Assembly (NCBI GenBank): GCA_017860295.1
Contig: JAFNAS010000006.1
Coordinates: 1-64,000 of the forward strand
Origin: Bacteroidota bacterium
GTDB lineage: Bacteria > Bacteroidota > Bacteroidia > Bacteroidales > Paludibacteraceae
Reading direction: 5' to 3'
DNA length: 64,000 bases
The position numbers and the translations under genes are program-made. A model generated the notes under the pieces. That model was given only the letters and a program-made list of their open reading frames with translations, had not been told where the DNA came from and searched no databases. Positions 15,692-28,400 of the stretch are shown here, piece by piece; position 1 is the stretch's first letter; each line of letters begins with the position of its first letter.

Positions 15692-16150
15692 ATGAACACA
15701 ACAGACAAAAAAATCCAACTGGCTACCGCTACCTTTCAGAGCGGTTACAATTGCGCCCAATCGGTGCTGGCTACTTTTGCTTTCGATTTCGGAATGGATC
15801 GCGACACCTTGTTAAAGATGGCAACTCCTTTCGGTTCGGGCATTGCAAAAACGCAGCAAACCTGCGGCGCTGTTACCGGAGCGTTGCTTGCTATCGGTTT
15901 GAAGTACGGAAAAGGGTCAAACGGCACGGATAATGACAAAAACTTCTCCTACCAGCTTGCTCAACAGCTGATGGCCCAATTCAAAGAGGAGCATGGTTGC
16001 ACCAACTGCCTTGCATTAATGGATAACTTAGATATGAACAATCCGAGCGACATTGCTCAAATAAAAGCACGCGACCTGCACAACACCTATTGCGTCAAAT
16101 ATATTCAAACGGCCATAAAACTGACCGACGAGATATTGCAGCAGAAGTAA
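15692..16150 (+). CDS. C_GCAxxG_C_C family redox-like protein
   Basis: This 152-residue protein belongs to the C_GCAxxG_C_C family, small helical proteins with conserved cysteines thought to be redox-active or metal-binding. The family cysteines are visible: YNCAQSVL near the N-terminus, TCGAVTGALLAIGLKYG in the middle, then EHGCTNCLALM and YCVKYI near the C-terminus. The start is the ATG at 15692 (MNTTDKK), preceded by an AT-rich leader; an earlier in-frame ATG would add 29 residues lacking family resemblance. It is the only gene on its transcript as far as I can see, with the next gene 129 bp away. No partner that would indicate its substrate is nearby. Confidence 0.85.
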   Translation: MNTTDKKIQLATATFQSGYNCAQSVLATFAFDFGMDRDTLLKMATPFGSGIAKTQQTCGAVTGALLAIGLKYGKGSNGTDNDKNFSYQLAQQLMAQFKEEHGCTNCLALMDNLDMNNPSDIAQIKARDLHNTYCVKYIQTAIKLTDEILQQK

Positions 16151-16243
16151 AACCGCAGCTTGGTTGACCCGGGCGAGGAAATAGAGGCAGTACAAATAGA
16201 AGTACGTCCTGCAAAAAAAAGAATAGCGTATTTCAAAATTCGT

Positions 16244-16251
16244 TATATTTG
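16244..16251 (+). promoter_or_regulatory. -7 promoter element for the HXXEE/GNAT pair
   Basis: TATATTTG matches TAnnTTTG, 28 bp before the chosen ATG at 16280. It supports that start over an in-frame codon at 16160. Confidence 0.55.
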
Positions 16252-16279
16252 CAATTACAATAACCCGGGTCTACGATTT

Positions 16280-16771
16280 ATGCCGGCAATTCATTATAAT
16301 AAACAACTGCTGATTGCAGGGATTATATTCACCCTGCATAATACCGAAGAGGCTTTCGGATTCCGGCAATTCCGGTTCGACGAAAACCCGTTGATGCATA
16401 TTCCCCGCAACGGAGAGATGACTACGGCAATCGTAATCATCACGCTGCTGGCCTGGATTGCCATCGGATGGATCGCCCTGCAACCGCAGATCAAACCCAA
16501 GCGGTTTTTGCTCACCACACTGGTTTCCGTTTTTCTGTTCAACGCCTTTATTCCGCATATTCTCGGAGCAATTTACGTGGGCGGGTACTTTCCGGCGTTG
16601 GTTACTGCCGTCATTCTTTACCTGCCCTATACCTATTGGATGTTGCCACGGCTCTACAACGAATTCGGCGACCGCCGATCGTTCTACATCACTGTCGGGC
16701 AGGGAATATGCATCGCAATTGCACTAACGGGTTTCAGCCAACTGGCCGGATACTTAATCTACCGACTATGA
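16280..16771 (+). CDS. HXXEE-domain integral membrane protein
   Basis: This 163-residue protein is a multi-span membrane protein whose first span carries the H-N-T-E-E signature (GIIFTLHNTEEAFGF) that defines the HXXEE family. Further spans lie at about 47-67, 78-97, 103-122 and 138-160. A conserved H in FIPHILGAIYVGGYFP also fits the family. The histidine and glutamates suggest a metal- or proton-linked function in the membrane, but no activity is established for the family. The ATG at 16280 is preceded by a -7 promoter element at 16244, so the upstream in-frame extension is rejected. Its TGA overlaps the ATG of the GNAT gene (ATGA), so the two are co-translated. Confidence 0.8.
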   Translation: MPAIHYNKQLLIAGIIFTLHNTEEAFGFRQFRFDENPLMHIPRNGEMTTAIVIITLLAWIAIGWIALQPQIKPKRFLLTTLVSVFLFNAFIPHILGAIYVGGYFPALVTAVILYLPYTYWMLPRLYNEFGDRRSFYITVGQGICIAIALTGFSQLAGYLIYRL

Positions 16772-17226
16772 TTCAATTACCGAACTACCAACTGTTGCCC
16801 CGAACCGAATTGATACGCATCAAACCGCTTTGGGAGAAACTGAATGAGATTCACTTGCAGGATTCGATCCATTTCAAGGATCACTATTCGTCGTTTACGT
16901 TCGAAAAACGGATTATGGCATGGACCTCCCTACCCGACGAACGGGTTTGGATACTGGTGGCCGAAGTAAATGACGAGATTGTAGGCTATATTGTTGCCAC
17001 GGCTACCGAAGACGGTAAGGGAGAGATCGACTCGCTTTGTGTAGACGAGGCCTGGCAGAGCAAAGGAGTGGGCGAAACACTGGTGCGGGAGAGTATGGCC
17101 TGGATGGAGAGCAAAAAGTGCCATCCCATTCGCCTTATCGTCAGCTACGGACACGAATCGGTGATGGGTTTTTACGAAAAGCTGGGGTTTTATCCGCGCG
17201 CCACGATTCTGGAGTTGAAACAATAA
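16768..17226 (+). CDS. GNAT-family N-acetyltransferase
   Basis: This 152-residue protein is a GNAT-fold acetyltransferase. The N-terminal part (PLWEKLNEIHLQDSIHF) forms the acceptor side, followed by strands WILVAEVNDEIVGYIVA and GEIDSLCVDEAWQSKGVGETLV, the latter holding the acetyl-CoA pyrophosphate loop Q-x2-G-x-G, and the C-terminal MGFYEKLGFYPRATILEL, the standard YEKLGF ending. Full length for a single-domain GNAT. Its ATG overlaps the stop of the HXXEE gene, so it shares that promoter. The acceptor substrate cannot be told from sequence. Confidence 0.9.
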   Translation: MIQLPNYQLLPRTELIRIKPLWEKLNEIHLQDSIHFKDHYSSFTFEKRIMAWTSLPDERVWILVAEVNDEIVGYIVATATEDGKGEIDSLCVDEAWQSKGVGETLVRESMAWMESKKCHPIRLIVSYGHESVMGFYEKLGFYPRATILELKQ

Positions 17227-17798
17227 GTAAAACAAAAGAGACAGAGCGACAACGGCAAACGAAAAGTCAGCTCTTCAATTCCATAGTGAGTTGCCCGATT
17301 GAAGAATCGGAATCAATTCCTACTGTGTTGCTATATGCGGTTGCTTTCTCGCCCCCCACACTACGCTCGGGGTTATTCATTGCGAATCCCTACAGAAAAA
17401 TATTTATCAAAGAAAAATATTTTCCGATATTTCCTGTGGCGTATTTAGAGTAAATGCTCTAAAATGCTATATATTAAAGAATTCATATTTTAGTATTATC
17501 TAACCCCTCCGCTTCGCTCGTCCCCTTTATCCAAAGGGGACACCCCTGACGCAAAATTTTATCTCTATTGTATAGTTGACAGTCAGAAGAGCAGGTTAGT
17601 CTTCCCTTCAGATGAAGGGAAGTACCCGGAACGGGGGTAGGGTTTGATAAACATAATTGTAATGAAAGCAGTACGTTGTGATATTTGAACCCATTTTCGA
17701 TCAAAACGAATTGATTTATATCCAAATGCACTACGGGTTATATCTTATTTCTCCGAAAAGAGCCATGCCTCCGACCAGGACGCTTTGCTGATAGTCAT
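17227..17798. other. Gap with G/C-rich inverted-repeat element (copy b)
   Basis: Bases 17499-17649 hold an element beginning CTAACCCCTCCGCTTCGCTC and ending CGGGGGTAGGGTTTG, with ends complementary to each other (ACCC against GGGT) and inner hairpins (CCCCTTTATCCAAAGGGG; CTTCCCTTCAGATGAAGGGAAG). It is related to copy a at 15425-15570. No gene is supported here. Confidence 0.6.
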
Positions 17799-17850
17799 AA
17801 AACAAAAACGCCCGCATCGATTGCTTTATCAGCGCAAGATGCGGGCGTTT
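17799..17850 (-). terminator. Rho-independent terminator of the ABC-F gene
   Basis: A 12-bp perfect stem (AACGCCCGCATC with GATGCGGGCGTT, 17807-17818 and 17838-17849) is followed on the minus strand by a T-rich run. It ends 14 bp after the ABC-F stop. Confidence 0.9.
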
Positions 17851-17864
17851 TCAGTATGGGTTTA

Positions 17865-19668
<1,804 letters not shown>

Positions 19669-19672
<4 letters not shown>

Positions 19673-21000
19673 TGTTTCGGTTTGCGTTTCTTAGGTTTGC
19701 CGTATTTGATTCGCATCAGTACCACATGACGCACCTTATTATTTACCTTCTTATTTTTATCGCTCTTCTCGTGGAATGCTCCCCCACCCTCCGAAGGCTT
19801 GGTGATTTTCAACCGGATGTTTCGGGTAATTTTCTTTTCGAGTTCGTCAGGAGTCAACACATCCGACAGTTCGAGCTCTTCGGGCAGTTCGGGCATCGGA
19901 ATCCGATACTGCATCAACTCTTCCACGGCCACCTGGCGCTCCTCTTCGGCAGGCGACACCAGCGAAACAGCAGTTCCCTCTTTATCGGCACGCCCCGTAC
20001 GACCGATCCGATGAATATACAATTCGGGTTCGTCGGGCATATCAAAGTTAATCACGTGCGACACATCGGCAATATCGAGTCCGCGGGCAATCAGATCGGT
20101 AGCGATCAGCACCCGGTACGACCCCTCCTGAAAACGTTTTACCGTTTCGAAACGATTATTCTGCGCTTTGTTGGAGTGAATCACCCCGATCTCGTCGGGA
20201 AACGCTTCGGAGACACGTTCGTAGATATTGTCCGCCAGTTTTTTGGTCAGGGCAAACACCAGCACGCGTTTGTATTGGTCGTTATGCGAAAGCAAAAGCT
20301 TCAGCATATTGATTTTCGAATTGAAATTGGGCAACAGATAGCCGCTTTGCGAAATCTGATCCAGAGGAGTCCCCATCGGAGCCGCTTCTATACGTTCGGG
20401 AGCATCGAAAAAGTCATTCATCAGGTTTTCCACCTCATCGGTCATGGTTGCCGAAAAAAGCAAATTCTGACGTTTAACCGGCAACAGATCGAACACCCGC
20501 ACCAATTGCGGTCGGAATCCAAGATCCATAATTTCGTCCACCTCGTCAATAATCAGCCGCTTCACCGACTTCAGTCGAATCACTCCGCTCAGTGCCAGAT
20601 CGAGCAGACGACCCGGTGTCGCCACCAACAAATCGACTCCATCTTTCACCAACATCACCTGTTTCGACATATTGACACCACCATACACACCGGCAATGCG
20701 GATATTCATGTAGGCCGCCAGTTTCCGGGCCTCTTCCTCCACCTGCAGCACCAGCTCACGAGTCGGAACAAGAATCAAAATCTGAGGATGTTTCTCTTTC
20801 GTAAACTTCCACTGGCGCAAACAGGGAAGCAGAAAAGCGATCGTTTTCCCGGTACCCGTTTGGGCAATGCCCACCACATCGCGCCCCGACATGGCCACCG
20901 GAAATGCCTTTTCCTGAATGGTCGTAGGATGAATATACCCCGAATCCTCAAGTGCATTGAGTAAAGGTGTATTGAGATTCAATTCGTTAAATGTAGTCAT
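19669..21000 (-). CDS. DEAD-box RNA helicase (RhlE-like)
   Basis: This 443-residue protein has the complete DEAD-box core: Q motif (HPTTIQEKAF), motif I AQTGTGKT at 46-53, PTRELVLQ, TPGRLLDL, motif II written DEVD at 152-155 rather than DEAD, SAT at 183-185, and in the second lobe ATDLIARGLDIADVSHVINFD with HRIGRTGRADKEG. It unwinds short RNA duplexes using ATP, probably in rRNA or mRNA processing. The C-terminal tail (about 385-443) is short and very basic (KSDKNKKVNNKVRH, ending GKPKKRKPKQ), fitting RhlE-type RNA binding. A good -7 promoter element lies 22 bp upstream. Confidence 0.9.
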
Positions 21001-21021
21001 GAGCTATTGTCAATTGGGGTG

Positions 21022-21029
21022 CAAAGGTA
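21022..21029 (-). promoter_or_regulatory. -7 promoter element for the DEAD-box helicase
   Basis: On the minus strand this reads TACCTTTG, an exact TAnnTTTG match, 22 bp before the helicase ATG at 21000. Confidence 0.55.
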
Positions 21030-21237
21030 GTGATTTTTACCCGAATTTCAGACACTATATCACGGCAAATGCCTGAATAGCATTTTGATTTACGGATAAA
21101 ATCCGTTTTTCAACGACTATTCAGGCACCCAACACTATAAGAACGAGTAGATCGGCGACTCTTATCTTTCAATGCGCTGTCAGAAACAACTTATCGGATC
21201 ACGTACACGTTGCACCCGATAAAAAAGCAAGCTACGC

Positions 21238-22152
21238 TTAATTTGTTTGTACCCGCACCTCTATCATCACCGGAAAGTGATCGGACGGACATCGAGCCTT
21301 AAGCGATTGTTTGTGTGCATCTCCGGACACATTTCCCGATTCGGGCAGATCGACACGATAGGTATCGGTTAAAATGCCATACTTCAACACCGAAAACCGA
21401 TTTGTAAGAAAAATATGATCGATACGTCCTTTCACTACACCATCAATATCGAACCCGTTGAAGGTACCACGTTGATCGTAGACCAAGGCAGCTTTATCGT
21501 ACGAATCCTGCAACACACCCGAACTATTCAGCAATTGATAAGAGGGAGAAAACTGATCGACATTGAAATCGCCGCTTAACATAACGGGCATATTTGCAGG
21601 TATCGCCTGAATCTTTTTCAGAATCAATTTAGCGCTTTCGGCCCGTGCCACCACTCCAATGTGATCCATGTGCAAATTAAAATAGACAAAGGTAAAACCG
21701 GTACTTACCTCTTTGAATTTTCCCCAGCTACAAATACGAATGCAGGCTGCATCCCAACCCAGATTGGGACGGGTCTGATCTTCGGACAACCAAAAATCGC
21801 CGTGATCCAACAGTTGAAACTTATCGGTACGATAAAAGATAGCCGAATGCTCTCCTTTTTGTTTGCCGTCATCGCGCGCCACACCGGTATAGGCATAACC
21901 GGGCAACAGACTCTTCAAATCCTGCAGCTGCCCATAAAATGCCTCCTGCGTTCCGAAAATATCGAATCCGTGAAACTGCACAAGCCGGGCAATATAAGGA
22001 GCCCGTTGCCCCCATCCGTTTCCTTTCACCGAATCTTCGTGATTGGCTTGCCTCAAATTATAGGTAGCCACTGTAAAATCGACCGACGACGCAGCCTCAA
22101 CCGCTCCGGCACAACCGAAAACAAGCAACAACAGATAAAATATTCTCTTCAT
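21238..22152 (-). CDS. Secreted endonuclease/exonuclease/phosphatase-fold enzyme
   Basis: This 304-residue protein has a signal peptide (MKRIFYLLLLVFGCAGAVEA, with a Cys that could make it a lipoprotein). The mature chain is a full EEP domain: ATYNLRQ with metal-binding Asn, GTQEAF with the metal-binding Glu, YFNLHMDH, SGDFNVD, GRIDHIF and the final SDHFPVMIEV. Such enzymes cleave phosphodiester or phosphomonoester bonds in nucleic acids, inositol phosphates or sphingolipids; the sequence resembles the metal-dependent hydrolases found in Bacteroidetes uptake loci. It is the last gene of a minus-strand unit, 43 bp after the phosphodiesterase gene, downstream of SusC/SusD, so it likely works on the substrate of that transporter. 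Confidence 0.88.
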   Translation of the reverse strand: MKRIFYLLLLVFGCAGAVEAASSVDFTVATYNLRQANHEDSVKGNGWGQRAPYIARLVQFHGFDIFGTQEAFYGQLQDLKSLLPGYAYTGVARDDGKQKGEHSAIFYRTDKFQLLDHGDFWLSEDQTRPNLGWDAACIRICSWGKFKEVSTGFTFVYFNLHMDHIGVVARAESAKLILKKIQAIPANMPVMLSGDFNVDQFSPSYQLLNSSGVLQDSYDKAALVYDQRGTFNGFDIDGVVKGRIDHIFLTNRFSVLKYGILTDTYRVDLPESGNVSGDAHKQSLKARCPSDHFPVMIEVRVQTN

Positions 22153-22195
22153 AGTGAATAGGTATTATTTCGATTCAAAATATAAAACAACTTTG

Positions 22196-23503
22196 TCATT
22201 CAAACAAACCGGATGGAACTTCTCCCTGACTCGAAGGCATTTGCAGGTCAAGATATTTCAGCACGATTGCGGTAATATCGCGAAGATTCATCTCTTGAAT
22301 CGTGGCTGCCTCTTTCACTCCGTGTCCCACACACAGAAACCCGGTTTGAATCTCTCTGAAATCGGGATAGTAACCGTGAGTTCCTCCTTTGCCCGAATTG
22401 ATTGCCTCCCCTTTGTAGCCGTTACCAAACGAGGCCCCGTTCAACGCCGACAAAGCAAAAGAGGCATTGGGATCGGCTCCTATTTTTTTCATTTCGACAG
22501 GAGTTATTTCCCGCAAATATCTCTTCTCATCAGGCGACAAACCGGCCAACAGAGCCTTCACCCGGCTCAGCGTTTTTGTATCGCGCTTATCTTTCAAAAA
22601 GAGAAAAGCACTTCCTCCTGCGGCATGAAAACGAGCTTTCCATTTTCCATTGGGATTTTCGAGCAAACCCGCCTTCGCCAACCATACATTGGGCTGAACG
22701 CTGACAGAAACATCGCCGAAGCCATGATCTCCGGTCACAATCAGCAACGTACTATCTTCGATGCCGGCATCACGAATCGCTTTGCGTATAATACCTACGC
22801 TTTCGTCGGCATCTTCAATGGCTCTTTCGACCACACTACCGTGCCGACCGGCCATGTGCTCAAAATGGTCGACTGAAAAGAGATGAATGGTCATAAAATT
22901 CGGACGATACCGGCCAATAGCCCACGCCGCGATTCTTGCAGAGTTCTGATCTTTGCCTAAATCGGGCAAATCGGCCGTATGAAACAGCTCATTTTTCAAC
23001 GTATCTATTATTCCTTCCGGATAAGCATACTGTGCAACAAGATTACTCCGACCACCGATATCCGGTATATTGAACAATACCGGCGCTTCGGCTGATACAG
23101 GCCAGTTAAGCGACGTAACTCTCAGTCCGGCATCCTTGGCTGTCTGCCATAACGTAGGAGCTGTAATTTGGCTGAAATCCCAGTATATTTTTCCGCTTAC
23201 ACTATCCGGTTCAAACATTCCATTGTAAAAAACACCATGGCTTGCAGGCTGCACACCCGTAACAATAGTGGTGTGTGAAGGATAAGTGATGGACGGAAAA
23301 ACGCTGTTCACGCCATAAGCCGAGGCACCTTCCGAAACCATTTTGTGCAGATTCGGTGTTTGCCACTCTTTTTCAAGATAAAAATCAGGCCGAAAACCAT
23401 CGATGGTAATCAGGATAACATGCTTCTCATTCGCGGCATGCGCACAAATACCGGACAATGCAACACAAGCCAGTGCAATAAATACTATTTTTTTCATCTG
23501 CAT
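22196..23503 (-). CDS. Secreted nucleotide pyrophosphatase/phosphodiesterase (NPP type)
   Basis: This 435-residue protein is a type I phosphodiesterase of the alkaline phosphatase superfamily. After a signal peptide (KIVFIALACVALSGICAHAA) it shows ILITIDGFRPDF with the metal-binding Asp, FPSITYPSHTTIVTG with the catalytic Thr in the T-Y-P-S-H context, SLNWPVSA, FSVDHFEHMAGRHG with further metal ligands, VTGDHGFGDV, and GGTHGY near the C-terminus with the last His. It hydrolyses phosphodiester or pyrophosphate bonds outside the cytoplasm. A second in-frame ATG two codons in (MKKIVF) is an equally good start. It lies 77 bp after the susD-like gene, in the same unit. Confidence 0.9.
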   Translation of the reverse strand: MQMKKIVFIALACVALSGICAHAANEKHVILITIDGFRPDFYLEKEWQTPNLHKMVSEGASAYGVNSVFPSITYPSHTTIVTGVQPASHGVFYNGMFEPDSVSGKIYWDFSQITAPTLWQTAKDAGLRVTSLNWPVSAEAPVLFNIPDIGGRSNLVAQYAYPEGIIDTLKNELFHTADLPDLGKDQNSARIAAWAIGRYRPNFMTIHLFSVDHFEHMAGRHGSVVERAIEDADESVGIIRKAIRDAGIEDSTLLIVTGDHGFGDVSVSVQPNVWLAKAGLLENPNGKWKARFHAAGGSAFLFLKDKRDTKTLSRVKALLAGLSPDEKRYLREITPVEMKKIGADPNASFALSALNGASFGNGYKGEAINSGKGGTHGYYPDFREIQTGFLCVGHGVKEAATIQEMNLRDITAIVLKYLDLQMPSSQGEVPSGLFE

Positions 23504-23580
23504 TATTTTAACGGAAGAGAAGAACCCGATTCTCTCAAAAGAATCGAGCTCCTCTTCCCCAATTGTATTTTATCGGTTTA

Positions 23581-25332
23581 TCACCAGTTCGGATTTTGTG
23601 TCAGGTTCGGATTTTTGGTAATGGCAGTCGTTGGAATCGGGTAATAATATTGCCGTCCGTCGGGATACCAGTATCTGTCACCTGCAAAAATGATGTTTCC
23701 ATACGTACCATTACTTAAAGTGATACCCACGGAACCATCCACATTAATTGCGGTGCAAGTAGCAGGCAGACCAGAAGGTTTGTTGGCCGTTCCATTGTAG
23801 AATAAAACATCCGTTGTGCCATCTCCGTCAAGATCAATTTGGGTATTCAATGCCGGCACATATATGCCATCCCATGTTACAGTCATCAAATCGCCCAGTT
23901 TCCATCTTTTCAGATCGGTAAAACGAAATCCTTCGAGAGCCAGTTCGATAGAACGTTCGCGACGCACTTCCAAAATAACAGGATCGGACACGGCAGAAAA
24001 GTAATTGGCTTGCAGATAGCCGTCAACCGCTGTGGGTTTGGCCGTTAATCCGCCGGTAATGCCCGCCCTCGAACGCAAAGCGCCTACGGTTGCATTCCAA
24101 TCGGCATCGGTCAAAGTTCCCAATTCGGCTTTGGCTTCGGCATAATTCAACAACACTTCGGCATAACGAATCAAAGGAATACTGTTGGTATTCAATTGTC
24201 CATTGTCGTAGGACATTCCATCCAAACAATATTTAATGGGTTGATAGCCGGTGTACACATAACTTGCAAAGTTTGGTGCTGCGGCGTTACCATCACGTTT
24301 GTAACCCGGTGTACGAATGGTTTGTGCCAGACGGGCATCCCGGTTCTGACATTCATCATAAAATCCCAAAGTAGCATAATTTGCCTTGTCGGTAAAAGGA
24401 GTGCCGTCGCTGTTCAAAAACGTATTGACAAACCGCTTGGTCATGCTCCATCTCGGACCGTACGTACTGGAGGTCCACCACCAGTTAGCCGAACTGAAAA
24501 TAGAAGCATTCGAATTGAATGCAACGGCCAGGATCACTTCGGTCGTAACCGGAGAGTTGGAGGTAAAAAGGGTACGGAAAGAGGCGGCCGTTCCGGCAGC
24601 AGTATACAATTTATATCCTCCGTTATCCATCAGATATTTTGCCGAAGTAGCAGCCAATTGCAAATAATTGGCTGCAGAACTTGTCAGTCCCAACTCGGTA
24701 TGGTATTTTTCGAACGTACCCTCAAACAAGCAGATGCGCGATTTCAACGCATAGGCTGTCCATTTTGAAATCAAGGTTCCGTCGCCAGCCGATTCGGTTA
24801 TGTTATTACATGCAAAATCAAGATCTTCGATCACATGTTGCATCACAGTCGTACGAGAATCGCGTTTGGCATACAGAGTCGGATCGTCTACCGACAGTGC
24901 TTTATCAATCCATGGCACATCGCCGAAACGAACCACCATATTGTAGTAAAACCATGCTCTGAAGAACCGGGCAATACCGATGTAGTTGTTTCTCACACTT
25001 TCGCTCACGCTTTGGTTGGTACAATTCTGAATAAAATAGTTGATATTTCGCAAACTCGTCCAGCTCCATCCGGTACTTACGGCTGCCGAATAGGCCCCTT
25101 TTTTGATAAAGGCATCGATACTATTAACGGCGCCATAGTCTGCCATGGCATCTTGTGCATAGGCCGATCCGCCATCCGGTAAATTGTTGTAGAAGGAATA
25201 GGTATAGGTTTTCAATCCCGATTCCGTACCAAAAATCAACTTTGACGAGACCGAAGCCTGCGGATCTTCCGTCAGGTTACACGATACCAAAAGGGTACAA
25301 AGCAACATTAAAGGAAATAGTATCTTTTTCAT
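23581..25332 (-). CDS. SusD/RagB-family outer-membrane lipoprotein
   Basis: This is the surface glycan- or ligand-binding partner of the adjacent SusC-type transporter. The chosen ATG at 25332 gives 583 residues with a lipoprotein signal (MKKILFPLMLLCTLLVSC); an upstream in-frame ATG would bury that signal behind 30 residues. Family features include the TPR-like helices (NYIGIARFFRAWFYYNMVVRFGDVPW), the VIEDLDFACNNI-like helix, the RYAEVLLNYAEAKAELG helix and ILEVRRERSIELALEGFRFTDLKRWKLGD near the C-terminus, ending PIPTTAITKNPNLTQNPNW, the usual RagB ending. It lies 96 bp after susC on the same strand. Confidence 0.93.
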   Translation of the reverse strand: MKKILFPLMLLCTLLVSCNLTEDPQASVSSKLIFGTESGLKTYTYSFYNNLPDGGSAYAQDAMADYGAVNSIDAFIKKGAYSAAVSTGWSWTSLRNINYFIQNCTNQSVSESVRNNYIGIARFFRAWFYYNMVVRFGDVPWIDKALSVDDPTLYAKRDSRTTVMQHVIEDLDFACNNITESAGDGTLISKWTAYALKSRICLFEGTFEKYHTELGLTSSAANYLQLAATSAKYLMDNGGYKLYTAAGTAASFRTLFTSNSPVTTEVILAVAFNSNASIFSSANWWWTSSTYGPRWSMTKRFVNTFLNSDGTPFTDKANYATLGFYDECQNRDARLAQTIRTPGYKRDGNAAAPNFASYVYTGYQPIKYCLDGMSYDNGQLNTNSIPLIRYAEVLLNYAEAKAELGTLTDADWNATVGALRSRAGITGGLTAKPTAVDGYLQANYFSAVSDPVILEVRRERSIELALEGFRFTDLKRWKLGDLMTVTWDGIYVPALNTQIDLDGDGTTDVLFYNGTANKPSGLPATCTAINVDGSVGITLSNGTYGNIIFAGDRYWYPDGRQYYYPIPTTAITKNPNLTQNPNW

Positions 25333-25428
25333 CCGGAAATAATTGTTTTTTAAAAGTCGGATGGAACTCGCATTCCGATTTTCATCCGTGTTTTTATAGA
25401 AGCATGCTCGTTTCATAATCAATACAAA

Positions 25429-28400
25429 TTAAAAAGTTAGTGAAGCGCCGAAACTATAGGTTCTAAGCGTAGGATAATTCATGCCATCGCCCGATGTTCC
25501 GCTTGTTAAATCTTTATCCGATCCATAAATGTTGGCTACATCAATATCTCGTGTCCATTTGTACAAGGGAGAAAAGCAAAGGAGATTTTCTCCCGAAACA
25601 TAGATGCGGAAACTTTGAATTTTTAAAGGCGCAATCAACTGTTTGGGAAGATTGTATCCCAATTGCAGATTTTTCAAACGGCAGTAGGCCACATTTTGCA
25701 AATAGCGATCGTTCGAGAAACCGCCTCTGGCAATCATATTATTGTAACCGACATAACGGGGAAGATAGGCATTGGGATTGTCGGCAGACCAGATATTGCC
25801 TAACTGCCACGTCGGAATATTATTATAGGGTCGGTTGTATTGTCCCCAAAAAATACATTCACTGCTCGGATACCAATCCTGATGCCCGACACCTTGAATA
25901 AATGCCGAAATAAAAAGATTGTTCCAGTCGGCACTTAGGGTAAAGCTATAGGTATAACGGGGAGTGGTATTTCCGATAACCTTCAAATCGCCGTGATTAG
26001 AGAGTGTATTGGTGCCATAATCAATCACCCCGCTATGATCCAGATCTCCAAATTTCACATCGCCGGGATGCATCAATCCGTCAGAAGAGGCATAAAGCAG
26101 TTTTTGAGTTGCATGATTATTGATATCTGCCTGATCTGTGAAAAGACCTTCTACGTGATAGCCCCAAATTTCGCCCACCGTTTCGCCGGCATAATAATCC
26201 GTCAAACTTCCGGTTGCGTTGTTGTATTTATCAATTTTGGACAAGTAGTCGGACAGCGTGCCTTTAATTTGGTAATTAAAGGGTTTACCTGCCAGTCGGA
26301 AGTTATCGGCATACGTCAACGTGATCTCCCATCCGCGTGTGGTCAAGTCGGCATAATTCCCTTTGGGAGAGTCTGCCCCGAATACATCGGGAAGCGTCGG
26401 TCCTGTTGTGTACATATTTTTCGTTTTCCGAACATAGGCATCACCTGTGAAATGTAAGCGATTACTCAACATTCCCATATCAAGACCCACATTAGCTGTA
26501 GTGGCAGTTTCCCAAGTCAATCCGTTAGGGATAACGGCCGGAGCGCTTGTAATTTGGTTGTTGACCCCATTCAACATTCTTCCCGATGCACTGATATTCA
26601 ACAACTCTTCATAACTGTACGGATTAATATTTCCATTACCCAGAGAACCGAAAGAGCCTCTGATTTTCAAATCGGAAATCAGTTTCGGATTGACATGCCA
26701 AAACGGCTCTTCCGAGACCCTCCATCCTGCCGATGCAGAAGGGAAAAATCCCCACTGCTGGCTGGTCGGGAATTTCGAAGAACCATCGTAACGGCTATTA
26801 AACTCAAACAGGTAGCGATCTGCATACGAATAGTTGACACGCGAGAAGAGTCCGATAGTGCGCCATTGGGTATAACTGCCGGAAGTTGTGTATGTCTGAC
26901 CCAACGCCAGATTGATATTCGTAACATTTTCCGTCAACAAACCGTTACGTTGCGTGGAGCTACCGTTGAAGGTTTGCTCTTCGTAGTTATAGCCCACCAT
27001 CGCTTTGATTGCATGCTTCTGCGCTATTTTTGCCGAAAAGTCGGTATAAATATTACCGGCTAAATAATCGTATCGCTGATTGGTTACCTGAATATCGTTA
27101 TAACTGGCACTCAAATAACTGGTCACACCCGGAGAGGTGCTGTAGGGCACCGGCACCCTTATTTGGGTAGCCTTATTATCCGTAATACGGAAAGTAAAGT
27201 CGCCGTTAACATGCAATTGATCCTTCAAGAAAGATACTGTTGCCGAAGTCGTATTTTTAAGAATACGGTTATCGGTATTTATTCCGTTTTTCCCATAAAA
27301 GAAATCGCCGACCGTATATGCTGCCGAGTAGGTCAATGAACCGTCAGGATTGAATAACGGGCTACTCGGATGACCTTCGTCTGCAATATTACGCCAGATG
27401 GAACCACCTTCGCCGACATTGATAGGATTGTGATACAACAGTTTTGAAAAATCGGTATTGTTCGTAACCTTCAGCCAATCGTTAACCTGCAAAGATTCTT
27501 TTGCCCGCAAATTATAGGTTTTATATTTGTCCGAATTGTATCGAAATAACCCGTCGTACCCATAATAACGTCCTGATAAATAGTAGTCGAACTTACCCGA
27601 GCTACCATTAATAGAAATATTGTGGTCTTGTGCGAAAGTGGAGGTTTTGTACAAATCTTTATAATAGTTTTCGTTGCCATAATAGACATAGGTGCCGTTT
27701 ATCACCTCATAATTTTTTGTATTTCCAGCATCCTTTCGTGCTTTGAAATCGCTCAACCAAGCGGTCGAAAAAATTTGTGTTTTGTTCAATTTGGCCGGAG
27801 TTGCATTTCTTGCATTGTAATACGCTTCATAAAACATGGACGCATAGGTATATCCATCCGCTACAATGTCCGGGACATTGATCGGTTGACCGAATGTTGT
27901 ATTTACGGTATAGTTGACCGATGTCTTTCCCTGTTTCGCATTTTTGGTAGTGATTAAAACCACACCGAATGTCCCGCGCGATCCATAGATAGCGGCTGAA
28001 GCTGCATCCTTTAAAACCGACACAGATTCAATATCGTTCGGATTTAGCATCGAGGGATCGCCTTCGGCACCGTCGATCAATACCAATGCGCTACCACCCT
28101 GCCCGATAGAACTTAATCCACGCAAATTATAACTTGCCGTACGCGTGGGTTTCCCGTCGCCAAGTGTAATATTAAGGTTCGGAACAGCTCCCTGTAAAGA
28201 TTGCGTTACATTGGACAGAGACCGATTGGCAAATACCTTCTCCGATACTTGATCGACAGCTCCTGTAAGATTTGCTTTCTTCTGGCTGCCATATCCCACA
28301 ACAACCACCTCATCCAAGTTTTCGGCATTACTGTCCAACACCACATTAATTTCCGTATTATTACCGATCTTTACATCTACCGGATTGTATCCGATAAACG